A stretch of DNA of 64,000 bases, from positions 1 to 64,000 of the forward strand of contig CAYPOI010000003.1 in assembly GCA_964412365.1 (NCBI GenBank), in the 5' to 3' direction. Below, one piece after another: positions 51,458 to 59,375 of this stretch. The notes beneath the pieces were generated by a model. It was given only the letters and a program-made list of their open reading frames with translations. It did no database searches and was not told the origin of the DNA. How positions within the stretch are numbered: position 1 is the first letter of the stretch; every line of letters starts with the position of its first letter. Position numbers and translations under genes: made by a program. This DNA is from CAMTWZ01 sp964412365 (GTDB taxonomy: Bacteria > Bacteroidota > Rhodothermia > Balneolales > HLUCCA01).

Positions 51458-52933
51458 ATGAAATTGGAAAAAACCGAATCCGGACTACGCCTGGATTTCA
51501 ACCGCATTTGGGGCTACGATGCCGCGCCGGAAGACACCGGTCATGTTCGCATCGATGCCCGTTATGGATTGTTCATCGGTGGGAAGTTCCTAGCTCCAGA
51601 AAAAGGAAACTACTTTCCGTCTGTGAATCCGGCAAATGAGCAACAATTAAGCCTGATTGCCGAAGCCGATGCCGCGGATGTGGATAAGGCGGTGAAAGCG
51701 GCGCGGAAGGCGTTCGGATCTTGGTCGAAACTCTCCGGTAGCGAACGCGGGAAATACCTCTTCCGTATCGCCCGCCTCATCCAGGAGCGTGCCCGTGAAT
51801 TCGCCATCATCGAATCGCTCGACGGTGGAAAGCCGATCCGTGAATCGCGTGATGTGGATGTCCCCTTGGTCGCCGCACACTTCTTCTATTATGCCGGCTG
51901 GGCGGATAAACTGGAATACGCGTTTCCGGGTCGCATAGCGAAGCCTATTGGCGTCGCCGGACAAATCATCCCCTGGAATTTTCCGTTGCTGATGGCGGCC
52001 TGGAAAATCGCCCCTGCCCTTGCCGCTGGAAACACCGTTGTGCTGAAGCCGGCCGAAGCGACATCCATCACCGCCATGAAACTCGCGGAATTGTTTCGTG
52101 ATGCGGGCTTACCTGCTGGCGTCGTGAACATCGTGACCGGCGCTGGTGCGACGGGAGCCGCGATCGTCTCACATCCCGATATCGACAAGATCGCGTTCAC
52201 CGGCTCGACAGCCGTTGGCAAACGCATCATGAAAACCTTGGCCGGAACCGACACCAAGTACACACTCGAGCTCGGTGGAAAAGGCGCGAACATCATTTTT
52301 GAAGATGCACCCATCGATCAAGCCGTGGAAGGAATCGTCAATGCGATTTTCTTCAACCAAGGACATGTCTGTTGTGCCGGTTCCCGCTTGTTTGTTCAAG
52401 AAGGAATCGCGGATCGGGTGATCCAGAAGTTGAAAGACCGTCTCGAAACCTTGATCGTGGGGGATCCTTTGGATAAGAACACCGATGTCGGCGCGATCAA
52501 CAGCAAGATGCAATACGAAAAAGTTCAAGACTACCTGAAGATCGGACTCGAAGAAGGTGCGGAGATGTATCAAGCCCAATGCGAATTGCCCAAAAAAGGA
52601 TACTGGTGCCGGCCCACCATCTTCACCAACGTGGCTCAGTCGAGCCGATTGGTGCAGGAAGAAATATTTGGTCCGGTGCTTACCATCCAGACCTTCCGCA
52701 CACCCGATGAAGCCATCGAAAAAGCGAACAACACGCCTTATGGCTTATCCGGTGGTGTGTGGACCGACAAAGGATCCAAGATTTTCAATGTCACCGGCAA
52801 ACTGAAAGCCGGCGTGATCTGGGCCAACACCTTCAATAAGTTCGATCCCACATCCCCCTTCGGCGGCTATCGCGAAAGCGGCGTCGGACGAGAGGGTGGG
52901 CTGCATGGGTTGTACCCGTACGTTAAATTTTAA
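51458..52933 (+). CDS. Aldehyde dehydrogenase (ALDH16-like catalytic subunit)
   Basis: The 491-residue ALDH has the full catalytic set: VIL-type PWNFPLLMAAWKIAPALAAG, FTGSTAVGKRIM, catalytic Glu in LELGGKGANIIFEDA and catalytic Cys305 in GHVCCAGSRLF. The N-terminal 60 residues (RIWGYDAAPEDTGHVRIDA) extend before the usual ALDH start, as in ALDH16 proteins. It lies directly after deoC and before a truncated ALDH homologue. Probable role is oxidation of acetaldehyde or another aldehyde from deoxyribose breakdown. Confidence 0.88.
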   Translation: MKLEKTESGLRLDFNRIWGYDAAPEDTGHVRIDARYGLFIGGKFLAPEKGNYFPSVNPANEQQLSLIAEADAADVDKAVKAARKAFGSWSKLSGSERGKYLFRIARLIQERAREFAIIESLDGGKPIRESRDVDVPLVAAHFFYYAGWADKLEYAFPGRIAKPIGVAGQIIPWNFPLLMAAWKIAPALAAGNTVVLKPAEATSITAMKLAELFRDAGLPAGVVNIVTGAGATGAAIVSHPDIDKIAFTGSTAVGKRIMKTLAGTDTKYTLELGGKGANIIFEDAPIDQAVEGIVNAIFFNQGHVCCAGSRLFVQEGIADRVIQKLKDRLETLIVGDPLDKNTDVGAINSKMQYEKVQDYLKIGLEEGAEMYQAQCELPKKGYWCRPTIFTNVAQSSRLVQEEIFGPVLTIQTFRTPDEAIEKANNTPYGLSGGVWTDKGSKIFNVTGKLKAGVIWANTFNKFDPTSPFGGYRESGVGREGGLHGLYPYVKF

Positions 52934-52942
52934 ATTCAAGGA

Positions 52943-53040
52943 AATGTTGAATTCTAAATGTTGAATGTTGAATTGAAGAGCGCCCACGAAATTCTAATAA
53001 GCCCATCTTCTTCAACATTCAAACTTCAACATTCAACATT
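52943..53040. repeat. Heptad-word inverted repeat (GTTGAAT word)
   Basis: Left arm 52943-52979 and right arm 53006-53040 are imperfect reverse complements of about 35 nt built from gttgaat/attcaac words in 7-nt steps. They share uninterrupted matches of 10 and 12 nt, and the spacer is 26 nt. It lies inside what should be an operon, between the ALDH and ALDH-like genes. Confidence 0.75.
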
Positions 53041-53080
53041 GTCTTCAAACAAATAAAATTATTCAACTTAGGTTCCCAAC

Positions 53081-53905
53081 ATGTCACGAATCCCCATCCT
53101 CAAAACCTACAAGATCTTTATCGGAGGCAAGTTCGAGCGTTCCGAGTCAGGTCGTTATTTCGAGACCGCATCCGGCAACATGTGCCGGTCCTCTCGCAAG
53201 GATTTCCGGAATGCCATGGCTTCCGCTCGAAGTGCTGTTTCGGGATGGAGTTCGAAAAGCGGGTACAACCGTGGACAAATCCTGTATCGCCTCGCCGAAA
53301 TGCTGGAAGCCCGCAAGGACCAATTCATTCAAGAACGCATCACCGAGGGCGCGAAAGCGAAAGGAGCAGAGGCGGAAGTTCTGGGCGCCATTGATCGTTT
53401 GGTCTATTATGCCGGATGGTGCGACAAATACACGCAGGTGTTCAGCGCGGTGAACCCGGTGGCGTCGTCACACTTCAATTTTTCGGTTCCGGAACCTACG
53501 GGAGTCGTAGTCTGCATCAGTCCGGTTAAAGAGCCGTTTTTGAACCTCATCGGAATGATCGCACCGATCATCGCGTCGGGCAACACCTGCATCATTCTAT
53601 TGCCCGAAGCGGCGTCAGGCTCAACTGTGTCTTTCGCTGAAATCCTGGAAACATCGGATGTGCCCGGAGGCGTGGTCAATCTGCTCACCGGTCTCGTTTC
53701 CGAGCTACTTCCACACCTAACCAGCCATATGGATGTGAACGCTCTTTATCTGGCCTTGCAGGATGCGGACCATCGTAAATTGTCTCAAGAAAATGCGGCA
53801 CTAAATGTGAAGCGCTTGTCGTTTTATGAAGATGTCGCCCCGAATCCATACATCATCACCGAATTCACGGAACTGAAGACCACATGGCATCCAATCGGAC
53901 TCTGA
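53081..53905 (+). CDS. ALDH-like non-catalytic protein (ALDH16 C-terminal-domain homologue)
   Basis: The 274-residue product matches only the cofactor-binding half of ALDH (YKIFIGGKFERSESGRYFET, then EPTGVVVCISPVKEPFLNLI and SGNTCIILLPEAASGSTVS). It then stops with EFTELKTTWHPIGL. The catalytic Cys and Glu regions are absent. The end resembles the C-terminal end of animal ALDH16A1 domain 2. It is not a decayed gene: it has a clean frame, correct start and conserved tail. It probably forms a complex with the upstream ALDH. Confidence 0.78.
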   Translation: MSRIPILKTYKIFIGGKFERSESGRYFETASGNMCRSSRKDFRNAMASARSAVSGWSSKSGYNRGQILYRLAEMLEARKDQFIQERITEGAKAKGAEAEVLGAIDRLVYYAGWCDKYTQVFSAVNPVASSHFNFSVPEPTGVVVCISPVKEPFLNLIGMIAPIIASGNTCIILLPEAASGSTVSFAEILETSDVPGGVVNLLTGLVSELLPHLTSHMDVNALYLALQDADHRKLSQENAALNVKRLSFYEDVAPNPYIITEFTELKTTWHPIGL

Positions 53906-54339
53906 TCGCCATTTTGATAGCTCTATGCGCGATTCCGGCCTATTCACAAGCCGTGGAACGCATTGATATCGAGCGTCATCGCATTCGATTGGCAGATCGC
54001 TACGCTGGTTTGGTGAATGACATTCCGGACATATTGAGGGCAGATAGCACAAGTCGGGCGATGATCGTTAGAAACTCGGGGTTTCGGATTCAGATTACCA
54101 ACACAAAGGATGTTCGGGAAGCGGAATCACTTCGCCGTCAGTTTGACGAATGGGTGCTAACTGAATTGGAATCGACCACCGCGCACAGTTACGTGATCTT
54201 CCGTCAGCCATTCTATCGGGTTCATGTTGGGGATTTTCGCAACCGGGCCGCCGCCCAAGAATTCAGCAGTCGCGTGAAGGAACGCTTTCCGGATGCCTGG
54301 GTCGTAATTGATCAGATCGTGCCTGAAAGAGTTCGTTAA
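53884..54339 (+). CDS. SPOR domain exported protein
   Basis: The 151-residue protein has an N-terminal signal (MASNRTLIAILIALCAIPAY, cleavage near SQA). The C-terminal SPOR fold is FRIQITNTKDVREAESLRRQ, then FYRVHVGDFRNRAAAQEFSS. SPOR domains bind denuded peptidoglycan strands, so it is probably a cell-wall or division protein. It overlaps the ALDH-like gene by 22 nt, which looks like chance rather than shared function. Confidence 0.8.
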   Translation: MASNRTLIAILIALCAIPAYSQAVERIDIERHRIRLADRYAGLVNDIPDILRADSTSRAMIVRNSGFRIQITNTKDVREAESLRRQFDEWVLTELESTTAHSYVIFRQPFYRVHVGDFRNRAAAQEFSSRVKERFPDAWVVIDQIVPERVR

Positions 54340-54350
54340 TTAAGATCTTC

Positions 54351-54413
54351 CGATTCCCGTCCCACATCCATCGTCCATCGTCCCACGTCCATCGTCAAAC
54401 GTCAAACATTGAA
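54351..54413. repeat. Direct heptad repeats (CGTCCAT word), unpaired
   Basis: Nine successive 7-nt units from 54351, with cgtccca, cgtccat and cgtcaaa variants in exact register and the first and last units degenerate. No inverted partner lies nearby, unlike the other elements of this kind. The last two units cover the end of ychF on the minus strand. It lies between convergent SPOR and ychF genes. Confidence 0.72.
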
Positions 54414-55502
54414 CCGAAAGTGCAACACATCCCCATCCTGCACCACGTATTCTTTTCCTTCTGAGCGCAGTTTACCAGCCTCTTTGGCTGCCGCCTCTGA
54501 TTTATAGGTCACATAATCGTTGTAGGCAATGGTTTCGGCACGGATGAAGCCCCTCTCGAAATCCGTATGGATCACGCCCGCAGCCTGCGGTGCCTTGAAT
54601 CCGCGTTGGATGGTCCAAGCACGCACTTCTTTCTCTCCCGCCGTGAAGTAGGTGATCAAACCCAATTCTTTGTAGGCGGCATGGATCAACAAGTCGAGTC
54701 CGGCGCTTTCGATTCCCAGATCTTTCAAAAACATCTCTTTTTCGTCGGCAGCCAGTTCGGCGATTTCCGCTTCGATCTTGGCGCAAACAATCACGACCTC
54801 CGCATTCTGCGGTCCCGCGATTTGCTTCACCTTCGCCACCCATTCATTTCCTTCGGCATGCGGAAGATCGTTCTCATCCACATTGCACGCATATAAAACC
54901 GGTTTTTCGGTGAGCAAGAACAAATCGGCATAGCCTTCTTTCTCTTCTTCATTGGCCAGGAATGTGCGTACGGGATTTCCATTTTCCACATGCTCGCGAA
55001 GTCGGTCGATGGCGTCGAACTGCAATTTCACGAGGCGGTCATTGGTCTTCAGCAGCTTTTTCAGCTTATCCACCCGCTTCTCGATACTCTCCAGATCTTT
55101 GTACAGTAATTCGGAATCGATGATCTGAATGTCCCGCTCCGGATTCACGCCACCTTCCACATGCACGATGTCGTCGTCCTCGAAACATCTCACCACATGG
55201 ACGATGATGTCCACTTCGCGGATGTGAGACAGGAACGCGTTCCCCTTCCCTTTTCCTTCGGATGCGCCCTTCACCAATCCGGCGATGTCGACGAATTCGA
55301 TGGCGGTTGGAATCACCCGTTGGGGCTTGACCAAGCTCGCCAACACATCCATCCGCTTATCCGGAACCGGAACGACGCCGAAATTCGGATCGATGGTGCA
55401 GAATGGGAAGTTGGCGGCTTCAGCGCCAGCATTGCTCAACGCATTGAAAAGACTGGACTTGCCCACATTTGGAAGTCCGACGATACCACATTTTAAACTC
55501 AT
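54402..55502 (-). CDS. ychF: Redox-regulated ATPase YchF (Obg-like)
   Basis: A 366-residue P-loop protein with G1 GLPNVGKSSLFNAL, the G3 region FVDIAGLVKGASEGKGKGN, ACNVDENDLP at the G4 position (NxxE, which gives ATP rather than GTP preference), and a C-terminal TGS domain. It binds ribosomes and is universal. It ends LHFRFNV inside the heptad repeat. It is 1 nt downstream of nusB. Confidence 0.95.
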   Translation of the reverse strand: MSLKCGIVGLPNVGKSSLFNALSNAGAEAANFPFCTIDPNFGVVPVPDKRMDVLASLVKPQRVIPTAIEFVDIAGLVKGASEGKGKGNAFLSHIREVDIIVHVVRCFEDDDIVHVEGGVNPERDIQIIDSELLYKDLESIEKRVDKLKKLLKTNDRLVKLQFDAIDRLREHVENGNPVRTFLANEEEKEGYADLFLLTEKPVLYACNVDENDLPHAEGNEWVAKVKQIAGPQNAEVVIVCAKIEAEIAELAADEKEMFLKDLGIESAGLDLLIHAAYKELGLITYFTAGEKEVRAWTIQRGFKAPQAAGVIHTDFERGFIRAETIAYNDYVTYKSEAAAKEAGKLRSEGKEYVVQDGDVLHFRFNV

Positions 55503-55503
55503 A

Positions 55504-55989
55504 TCAGGATTTAGTAGAAGACATATCGATCAACCCACGCCCTTTTTTCTGAATGCGTCCCTCGGCTTTGAGGTCGATCAGAACCGCATCCAACACGCCA
55601 TTCACAAAGCGGCCGGATTTTGCTGTTGAAAAGTTCTTCGCCAGTTCGATGGCTTCATTGATGGTGACCCGTGTTGGGATGTCCTCGAACTCCAATAATT
55701 CCACGATTCCAAGCCGGAGAATCAGCCGATCCATCAGTGCGATGCGGTCCAATTCCCAATTTTCAATCTTGGATGTGATCAGGCGATCACACTCATCCTG
55801 CAATCGGATGGCCTTGAGAAACAGGTTTTCGGTGAAGAGCTTATCGGCAGAGGATTGGACCAAATCGGGATGCTCCCGGAACAGCGGACCCATGACATGA
55901 TTCATGGTGTACTCAGCACTGTCTTGGTCGAGAGCATAAGCATATAAAGAACGTAATGCGATTTCGCGCAAAAGGCGACGGTTGATCAT
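55504..55989 (-). CDS. nusB: Transcription antitermination factor NusB
   Basis: The 161-residue all-helical protein has the N-terminal RRLLREIALRSLYAYALDQD and the diagnostic C-terminal TINEAIELAKNFSTAKSGRF VNGVLDAV pattern split across two helices. It acts in rRNA antitermination with NusE. The N-terminal insertion (residues 25-60) makes it longer than E. coli NusB (139). Confidence 0.9.
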   Translation of the reverse strand: MINRRLLREIALRSLYAYALDQDSAEYTMNHVMGPLFREHPDLVQSSADKLFTENLFLKAIRLQDECDRLITSKIENWELDRIALMDRLILRLGIVELLEFEDIPTRVTINEAIELAKNFSTAKSGRFVNGVLDAVLIDLKAEGRIQKKGRGLIDMSSTKS

Positions 55990-56041
55990 AGGTTTTAAGA
56001 TACGAAGATGTGGAATTTCTACGTATCTTCATTTTCCTTAT

Positions 56042-56115
56042 GGGACGTTAGCTCAGTTGGTTAGAGCGCCACGTTGACATCGTGGAGGTCGATAGTTCGA
56101 GTCTATTACGTCCCA
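56042..56115 (+). tRNA. tRNA-Val (anticodon GAC)
   Basis: A 74-nt cloverleaf begins GGGACGTTAGCTCAG. The acceptor stem is GGGACGT/ACGTCCC, the anticodon stem CCACG/CGTGG encloses TTGACAT, and the T-arm holds AGTTCGAGTCT. The CCA end is not encoded. TATCTTCA lies 10 nt upstream. thrS starts 38 nt downstream on the same strand and may share the transcript. Confidence 0.95.
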
Positions 56116-56153
56116 CTTCCTTTCTCAACCCTACTGAACGTGTTATCGATTTC

Positions 56154-58109
56154 ATGCCCGCTTCCGTTACGTTGACCTTCCCCGATGGGTCGGTCAGACC
56201 TTATCCTTCCGGGATCACCGGGGCCGAATTGGCCAGTTCCATTTCTCAACGTCTCGGCCGCGAAGCATTGTCCATCACCTTGAACGGTGAAATCCGCGAT
56301 CTCAGCCGCCCCATCACCACCGATGGCACCATCAAAATCAATCTGTTTGATGACGAAGACGGACAAGAAACCTTCTGGCATTCGTCCGCGCATTTGATGG
56401 CCGAAGCCATTCAAGCCGTATTTCCAGACACGAAATTCGCGATCGGTCCGCCGATCAACACCGGTTTCTACTACGACATGGATTTCGGCGATTACAAGCT
56501 GACGGAAGCCGACCTTGCGAAGATCGAAGTCAAAATGTTGGATTTGGCCCGTGAAAAGAATGCGTTCGTCCGTAAAGACGTGGCCAAGACCGACGCCATC
56601 GCGTATTTCACAGAGAAGCAGGATCCTTATAAGCTGGACCTACTCGAAAACCTGGAAGACGGAACCATCACGTTCTATACACAGGGAAGCTTCACCGATC
56701 TGTGCCGTGGTCCGCATATTCCGAACACGGAATCCATTAAAGCTGTGAAATTGCTACATATCGCGGGTGCCTACTGGCGCGGCGATAGCGACAACAAACA
56801 GCTCACGCGTGTGTATGGCGTCACGTTTCCAAAGAAATCGATGCTCGATGAGCATCTGATCCGCCTCGAAGAAGCCAAGAAACGCGACCACAAGAAGCTG
56901 GGTAAAGAACTTCAGTTGTTCATGTTCTCACCGATGGTGGGACGTGGCCTACCCGTCTGGCTTCCCAACGGCACCATCATACGTCGCGAACTCGAAGCCT
57001 TTCTTCGCGCTGAGTTGATCCGTCGTGGCTATCAGGAAGTCATCACCCCGCACATCGGGAATCTGGACATGTACCGCAAATCGGGGCACTATCCATACTA
57101 CTCCGATTCGCAGTTCGATCCGATCACCGTCGAAGATGAGGAATACCTCCTCAAGCCGATGAACTGTCCGCATCACCATCAGATTTATTCCAATCAGCCT
57201 CGCTCATATCGCGATTTGCCGGTTCGATTGGCCGAATTCGGCACCGTATATCGCTATGAGCAATCGGGCGAGTTGACCGGTCTCACGCGTGTCCGTGGAT
57301 TCACCCAAGACGACGCCCATATCTATTGCAGCGAAGAGCAGCTCAAAGACGAACTGAAAAACGCGATTGAGCTCACGCAATTGGTGTTCAAAACGTTCGA
57401 CATGCCGGTAAAAACCCGCCTCTCGTTCTGGGATCCGCAGAACAAAGAGAAATACGCCGGCACACCCGAGATGTGGGAAAACGCGCAACGCATCATCAAA
57501 GAAGTGGCCGACGAAATCGGTTTGGACAGTTTTGTCGGGATGGGAGAAGCCGCGTTCTACGGACCCAAATTCGATTTCATCGTCGAAGACGCGATCGGTC
57601 GGAAGTGGCAATTAGGCACGGTACAGGTCGACTATGTGATGCCGGAGCGCTTCGAACTCACCTTTGTCGGATCCGATAACAAAAAACATCGTCCTGTGAT
57701 CATCCATCGCGCACCATTCGGGTCGATGGAGCGTTTCATATCAATCCTCATCGAACATTTCGCAGGTGATTTCCCTGTTTGGCTCGCGCCAATACAGGCC
57801 ATCATCATCCCGGTATCCGATCCCTTCAACGAACACGCCCTGCAATTGGCCGCTCAGTTGAAAGACATTGGAATCCGGGTGGAAGTGGACACCGATTCGA
57901 ACCAGATGGGAGCGAAAATCCGCGCGGCCGAAGAGCGCAAAATCCCTTACATGCTGATTGTAGGGGAAAAAGAAAAACAGGAAGGCACCGTTTCCGTGCG
58001 CCGTCACAAACGTGGCAATATTGGAAGTTTGCCTTTTTCTGATTTTATTAGCCACGTTTCCGACGAAATTCGGACGAAACGAAATCCTGACCAACCGTTA
58101 ACAACCTGA
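56154..58109 (+). CDS. thrS: Threonyl-tRNA synthetase
   Basis: The 651-residue class II synthetase has an N-terminal TGS domain (residues 1-65) and an editing domain with FWHSSAHLMAEAIQAVFPDT and the zinc-site CRGPHIPNT region. The catalytic core has ELRRGYQEVITPHIGNLDMY, split by motif 2 YRYEQSGELTGLTRVRGFTQ and motif 3 RAPFGSMERFISILIEHF. The anticodon-binding domain is C-terminal. The start MPASVTLTFPDGS is homology-based; an in-frame ATG at 56082 lies in the tRNA. It is followed by infC at a 10-nt spacing, the classical order. Confidence 0.95.
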   Translation: MPASVTLTFPDGSVRPYPSGITGAELASSISQRLGREALSITLNGEIRDLSRPITTDGTIKINLFDDEDGQETFWHSSAHLMAEAIQAVFPDTKFAIGPPINTGFYYDMDFGDYKLTEADLAKIEVKMLDLAREKNAFVRKDVAKTDAIAYFTEKQDPYKLDLLENLEDGTITFYTQGSFTDLCRGPHIPNTESIKAVKLLHIAGAYWRGDSDNKQLTRVYGVTFPKKSMLDEHLIRLEEAKKRDHKKLGKELQLFMFSPMVGRGLPVWLPNGTIIRRELEAFLRAELIRRGYQEVITPHIGNLDMYRKSGHYPYYSDSQFDPITVEDEEYLLKPMNCPHHHQIYSNQPRSYRDLPVRLAEFGTVYRYEQSGELTGLTRVRGFTQDDAHIYCSEEQLKDELKNAIELTQLVFKTFDMPVKTRLSFWDPQNKEKYAGTPEMWENAQRIIKEVADEIGLDSFVGMGEAAFYGPKFDFIVEDAIGRKWQLGTVQVDYVMPERFELTFVGSDNKKHRPVIIHRAPFGSMERFISILIEHFAGDFPVWLAPIQAIIIPVSDPFNEHALQLAAQLKDIGIRVEVDTDSNQMGAKIRAAEERKIPYMLIVGEKEKQEGTVSVRRHKRGNIGSLPFSDFISHVSDEIRTKRNPDQPLTT

Positions 58110-58119
58110 GGAGTCTGCT

Positions 58120-58659
58120 ATTTTAAACCCACGCTACAAACGCGAACCGCGCCGCGACGAAAACCGCGAACGCATCAATGAAGAAATCACCGCTCTGAAA
58201 GTGCGTGTGATCAAGCCCAACAACGAACACGCCCTCATTTCCCTCGATGAAGCCCTTCGAATGGCCTCATCATTGAATTTGGATCTGGTGGAAGTGGCCC
58301 CGAACGCCATCCCTCCGGTTTGCCGCATCCTTGATTTCGGCAAATACCAGTTTGAAAAGAAGAAACGGGAAAAGGAAGCGCGCAAGAAGCAGCACGTGGT
58401 GTCGATCAAAGAGCTCCGGTTTCGTCCGCATACCGACGATCACGATTACGATTTCAAATTGCGCCACGCCAAGAAATTCCTTGAGGAAGGTTCGAAGGTG
58501 AAAGCGACCGTGCAATTCCGTGGTCGAGACATCATTTACAGCGACAACGGCGTCCAATTATTGGCACGTTTTTCCGGCGACCTCAAAGAATTGGGGAAAG
58601 TGGAGCAACAAGCTCTCCTGGAAGGAAAAAGGATGTCAATAATCATTGCTCCGAAGTAG
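58120..58659 (+). CDS. infC: Translation initiation factor IF-3 with ATT start codon
   Basis: The 179-residue factor begins at ATT (58120): I/M-LNPRYKREPRRDENRER, then INEEITALKVRVIK. No ATG, GTG or TTG lies between the in-frame stop at 58099 and the conserved INEEI segment, and a good Shine-Dalgarno aggag sits 6 nt upstream. ATT initiation of infC is a known IF-3 autoregulatory device. Domains: N-domain with LDLVEVAPNAIPPVCRILDF and GKYQFEKKKREKEARKKQ, C-domain with FKLRHAKKFLEEGSKVKATV. A GTG at 58201 would truncate the N-domain. Confidence 0.92.
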   Translation: MLNPRYKREPRRDENRERINEEITALKVRVIKPNNEHALISLDEALRMASSLNLDLVEVAPNAIPPVCRILDFGKYQFEKKKREKEARKKQHVVSIKELRFRPHTDDHDYDFKLRHAKKFLEEGSKVKATVQFRGRDIIYSDNGVQLLARFSGDLKELGKVEQQALLEGKRMSIIIAPK

Positions 58660-58677
58660 AAAAAAGCCGTATTTTTG
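58646..58677 (+). promoter_or_regulatory. Promoter upstream of rpmI (TTG-N21-TATTTTTG)
   Basis: TTG (58646-58648) inside the end of infC is 21 nt from TATTTTTG (58670-58677), an exact TAnnTTTG. It would start transcription about 20 nt before rpmI, giving L35-L20 extra expression independent of thrS-infC. Confidence 0.5.
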
Positions 58678-58703
58678 GAGTCTATCCAAAATAATCTAGG
58701 ATT

Positions 58704-58901
58704 ATGCCTAAGGTAAAAAGCAACAGCGGCGCTAAGAAACGTCTCAGACTTACCGGAACCGGTAAACTGAAGCGCAAAAAAGCGTTCAAACGCCACATCC
58801 TGACGAAAAAGTCAGCGAAGCGGAAAAACAATCTCGGCAAGACGACAGTGGTTCACGATACCCAAGAGACCCATCTGAAGACACTTGTTCCGTACTTGTG
58901 A
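58704..58901 (+). CDS. rpmI: 50S ribosomal protein L35
   Basis: A 65-residue highly basic protein with MPKVKSNSGAKKRLRLTGTG, then KLKRKKAFKRHILTKKS AKRK in two stretches, the standard L35 pattern and length. It lies in the conserved thrS-infC-rpmI-rplT-pheST order. Confidence 0.97.
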   Translation: MPKVKSNSGAKKRLRLTGTGKLKRKKAFKRHILTKKSAKRKNNLGKTTVVHDTQETHLKTLVPYL

Positions 58902-58942
58902 TTCGCACATTCACCATTCATTCACTCTAAAACCGTACCAAA

Positions 58943-59293
58943 ATGCCACGTTCAGTTAACTCTGTGGCTTCCCGTCGCCGTCGCAAAAAGGTCTTAGACC
59001 GCGCGAAAGGTTACTGGGGCCGGCGTAAAAACGTCTACACGGTTGCAAAGAACACGGTCGAAAAGGCCCTGCAGTATCAATATAGAGACCGCAGAGCCCG
59101 CAAACGCGACTTCCGTAAACTTTGGATCGCCCGGATCAATGCCGCCTCACGCCTTAACGGAGTCTCGTACTCGCAGTTGGTGGGAGCCATGAAAAAACAA
59201 AACATGGAAATCAACCGCAAGGCATTGGCCGACTTGGCAATCTTCCATCCGGAAGCGTTCCAGGCTGTTGTCAACACCGCCCTCGGGAAGTAA
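58943..59293 (+). CDS. rplT: 50S ribosomal protein L20
   Basis: The 116-residue protein has MPRSVNSVASRRRRKKVLDR, AKGYWGRRKNVYTVAKNTVE and WIARINAASRLNGVSYSQLV, all characteristic of L20. It assembles early on 23S rRNA and in other bacteria represses its own operon. It is followed by a terminator-like hairpin. Confidence 0.97.
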   Translation: MPRSVNSVASRRRRKKVLDRAKGYWGRRKNVYTVAKNTVEKALQYQYRDRRARKRDFRKLWIARINAASRLNGVSYSQLVGAMKKQNMEINRKALADLAIFHPEAFQAVVNTALGK

Positions 59294-59311
59294 TCCAATC
59301 TTCCGTTTTTC

Positions 59312-59368
59312 AAAAACCGGTGAGCGAGGGCCAAATTGGCTTGAACTCCCCGGTTTTTTTTATTTTTC
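59312..59368 (+). terminator. Terminator/attenuator hairpin between rplT and pheS
   Basis: aaaaaccgg (59312-59320) pairs with ccggttttt (59350-59358) around an inner gcca/tggc stem, followed by a long T-rich tail (59354-59367). It sits 8 nt before the pheS ATG. The same bases contain a candidate pheS promoter, so operon ending and pheS initiation overlap. Confidence 0.75.
59336..59368 (+). promoter_or_regulatory. Candidate pheS promoter overlapping the terminator (TTG-N22-TATTTTTC)
   Basis: TTG (59336-59338) in the hairpin centre is 22 nt from TATTTTTC (59361-59368) in the T-tract. The -7 element ends 7 nt before the pheS ATG, predicting a leaderless transcript. Confidence 0.45.
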
Positions 59369-59375
59369 AGCACCT

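Noticed and set aside
53081..53905. Truncated pseudogene of an aldehyde dehydrogenase
   Set aside because: The frame is intact, the start and end are clean, and the C-terminal tail matches the second domain of ALDH16, so it is a genuine short protein.
54351..54413. Short CRISPR-like array
   Set aside because: Units are 7 nt with no spacers and there are no cas genes; it is a simple periodic repeat.
59268..59375. A reading frame before pheS with IFRF and FFYF, similar to the E. coli pheM leader peptide
   Set aside because: It has no stop before pheS and no start outside rplT. FFYF is simply the translation of the terminator T-tract, so the likeness is coincidental.
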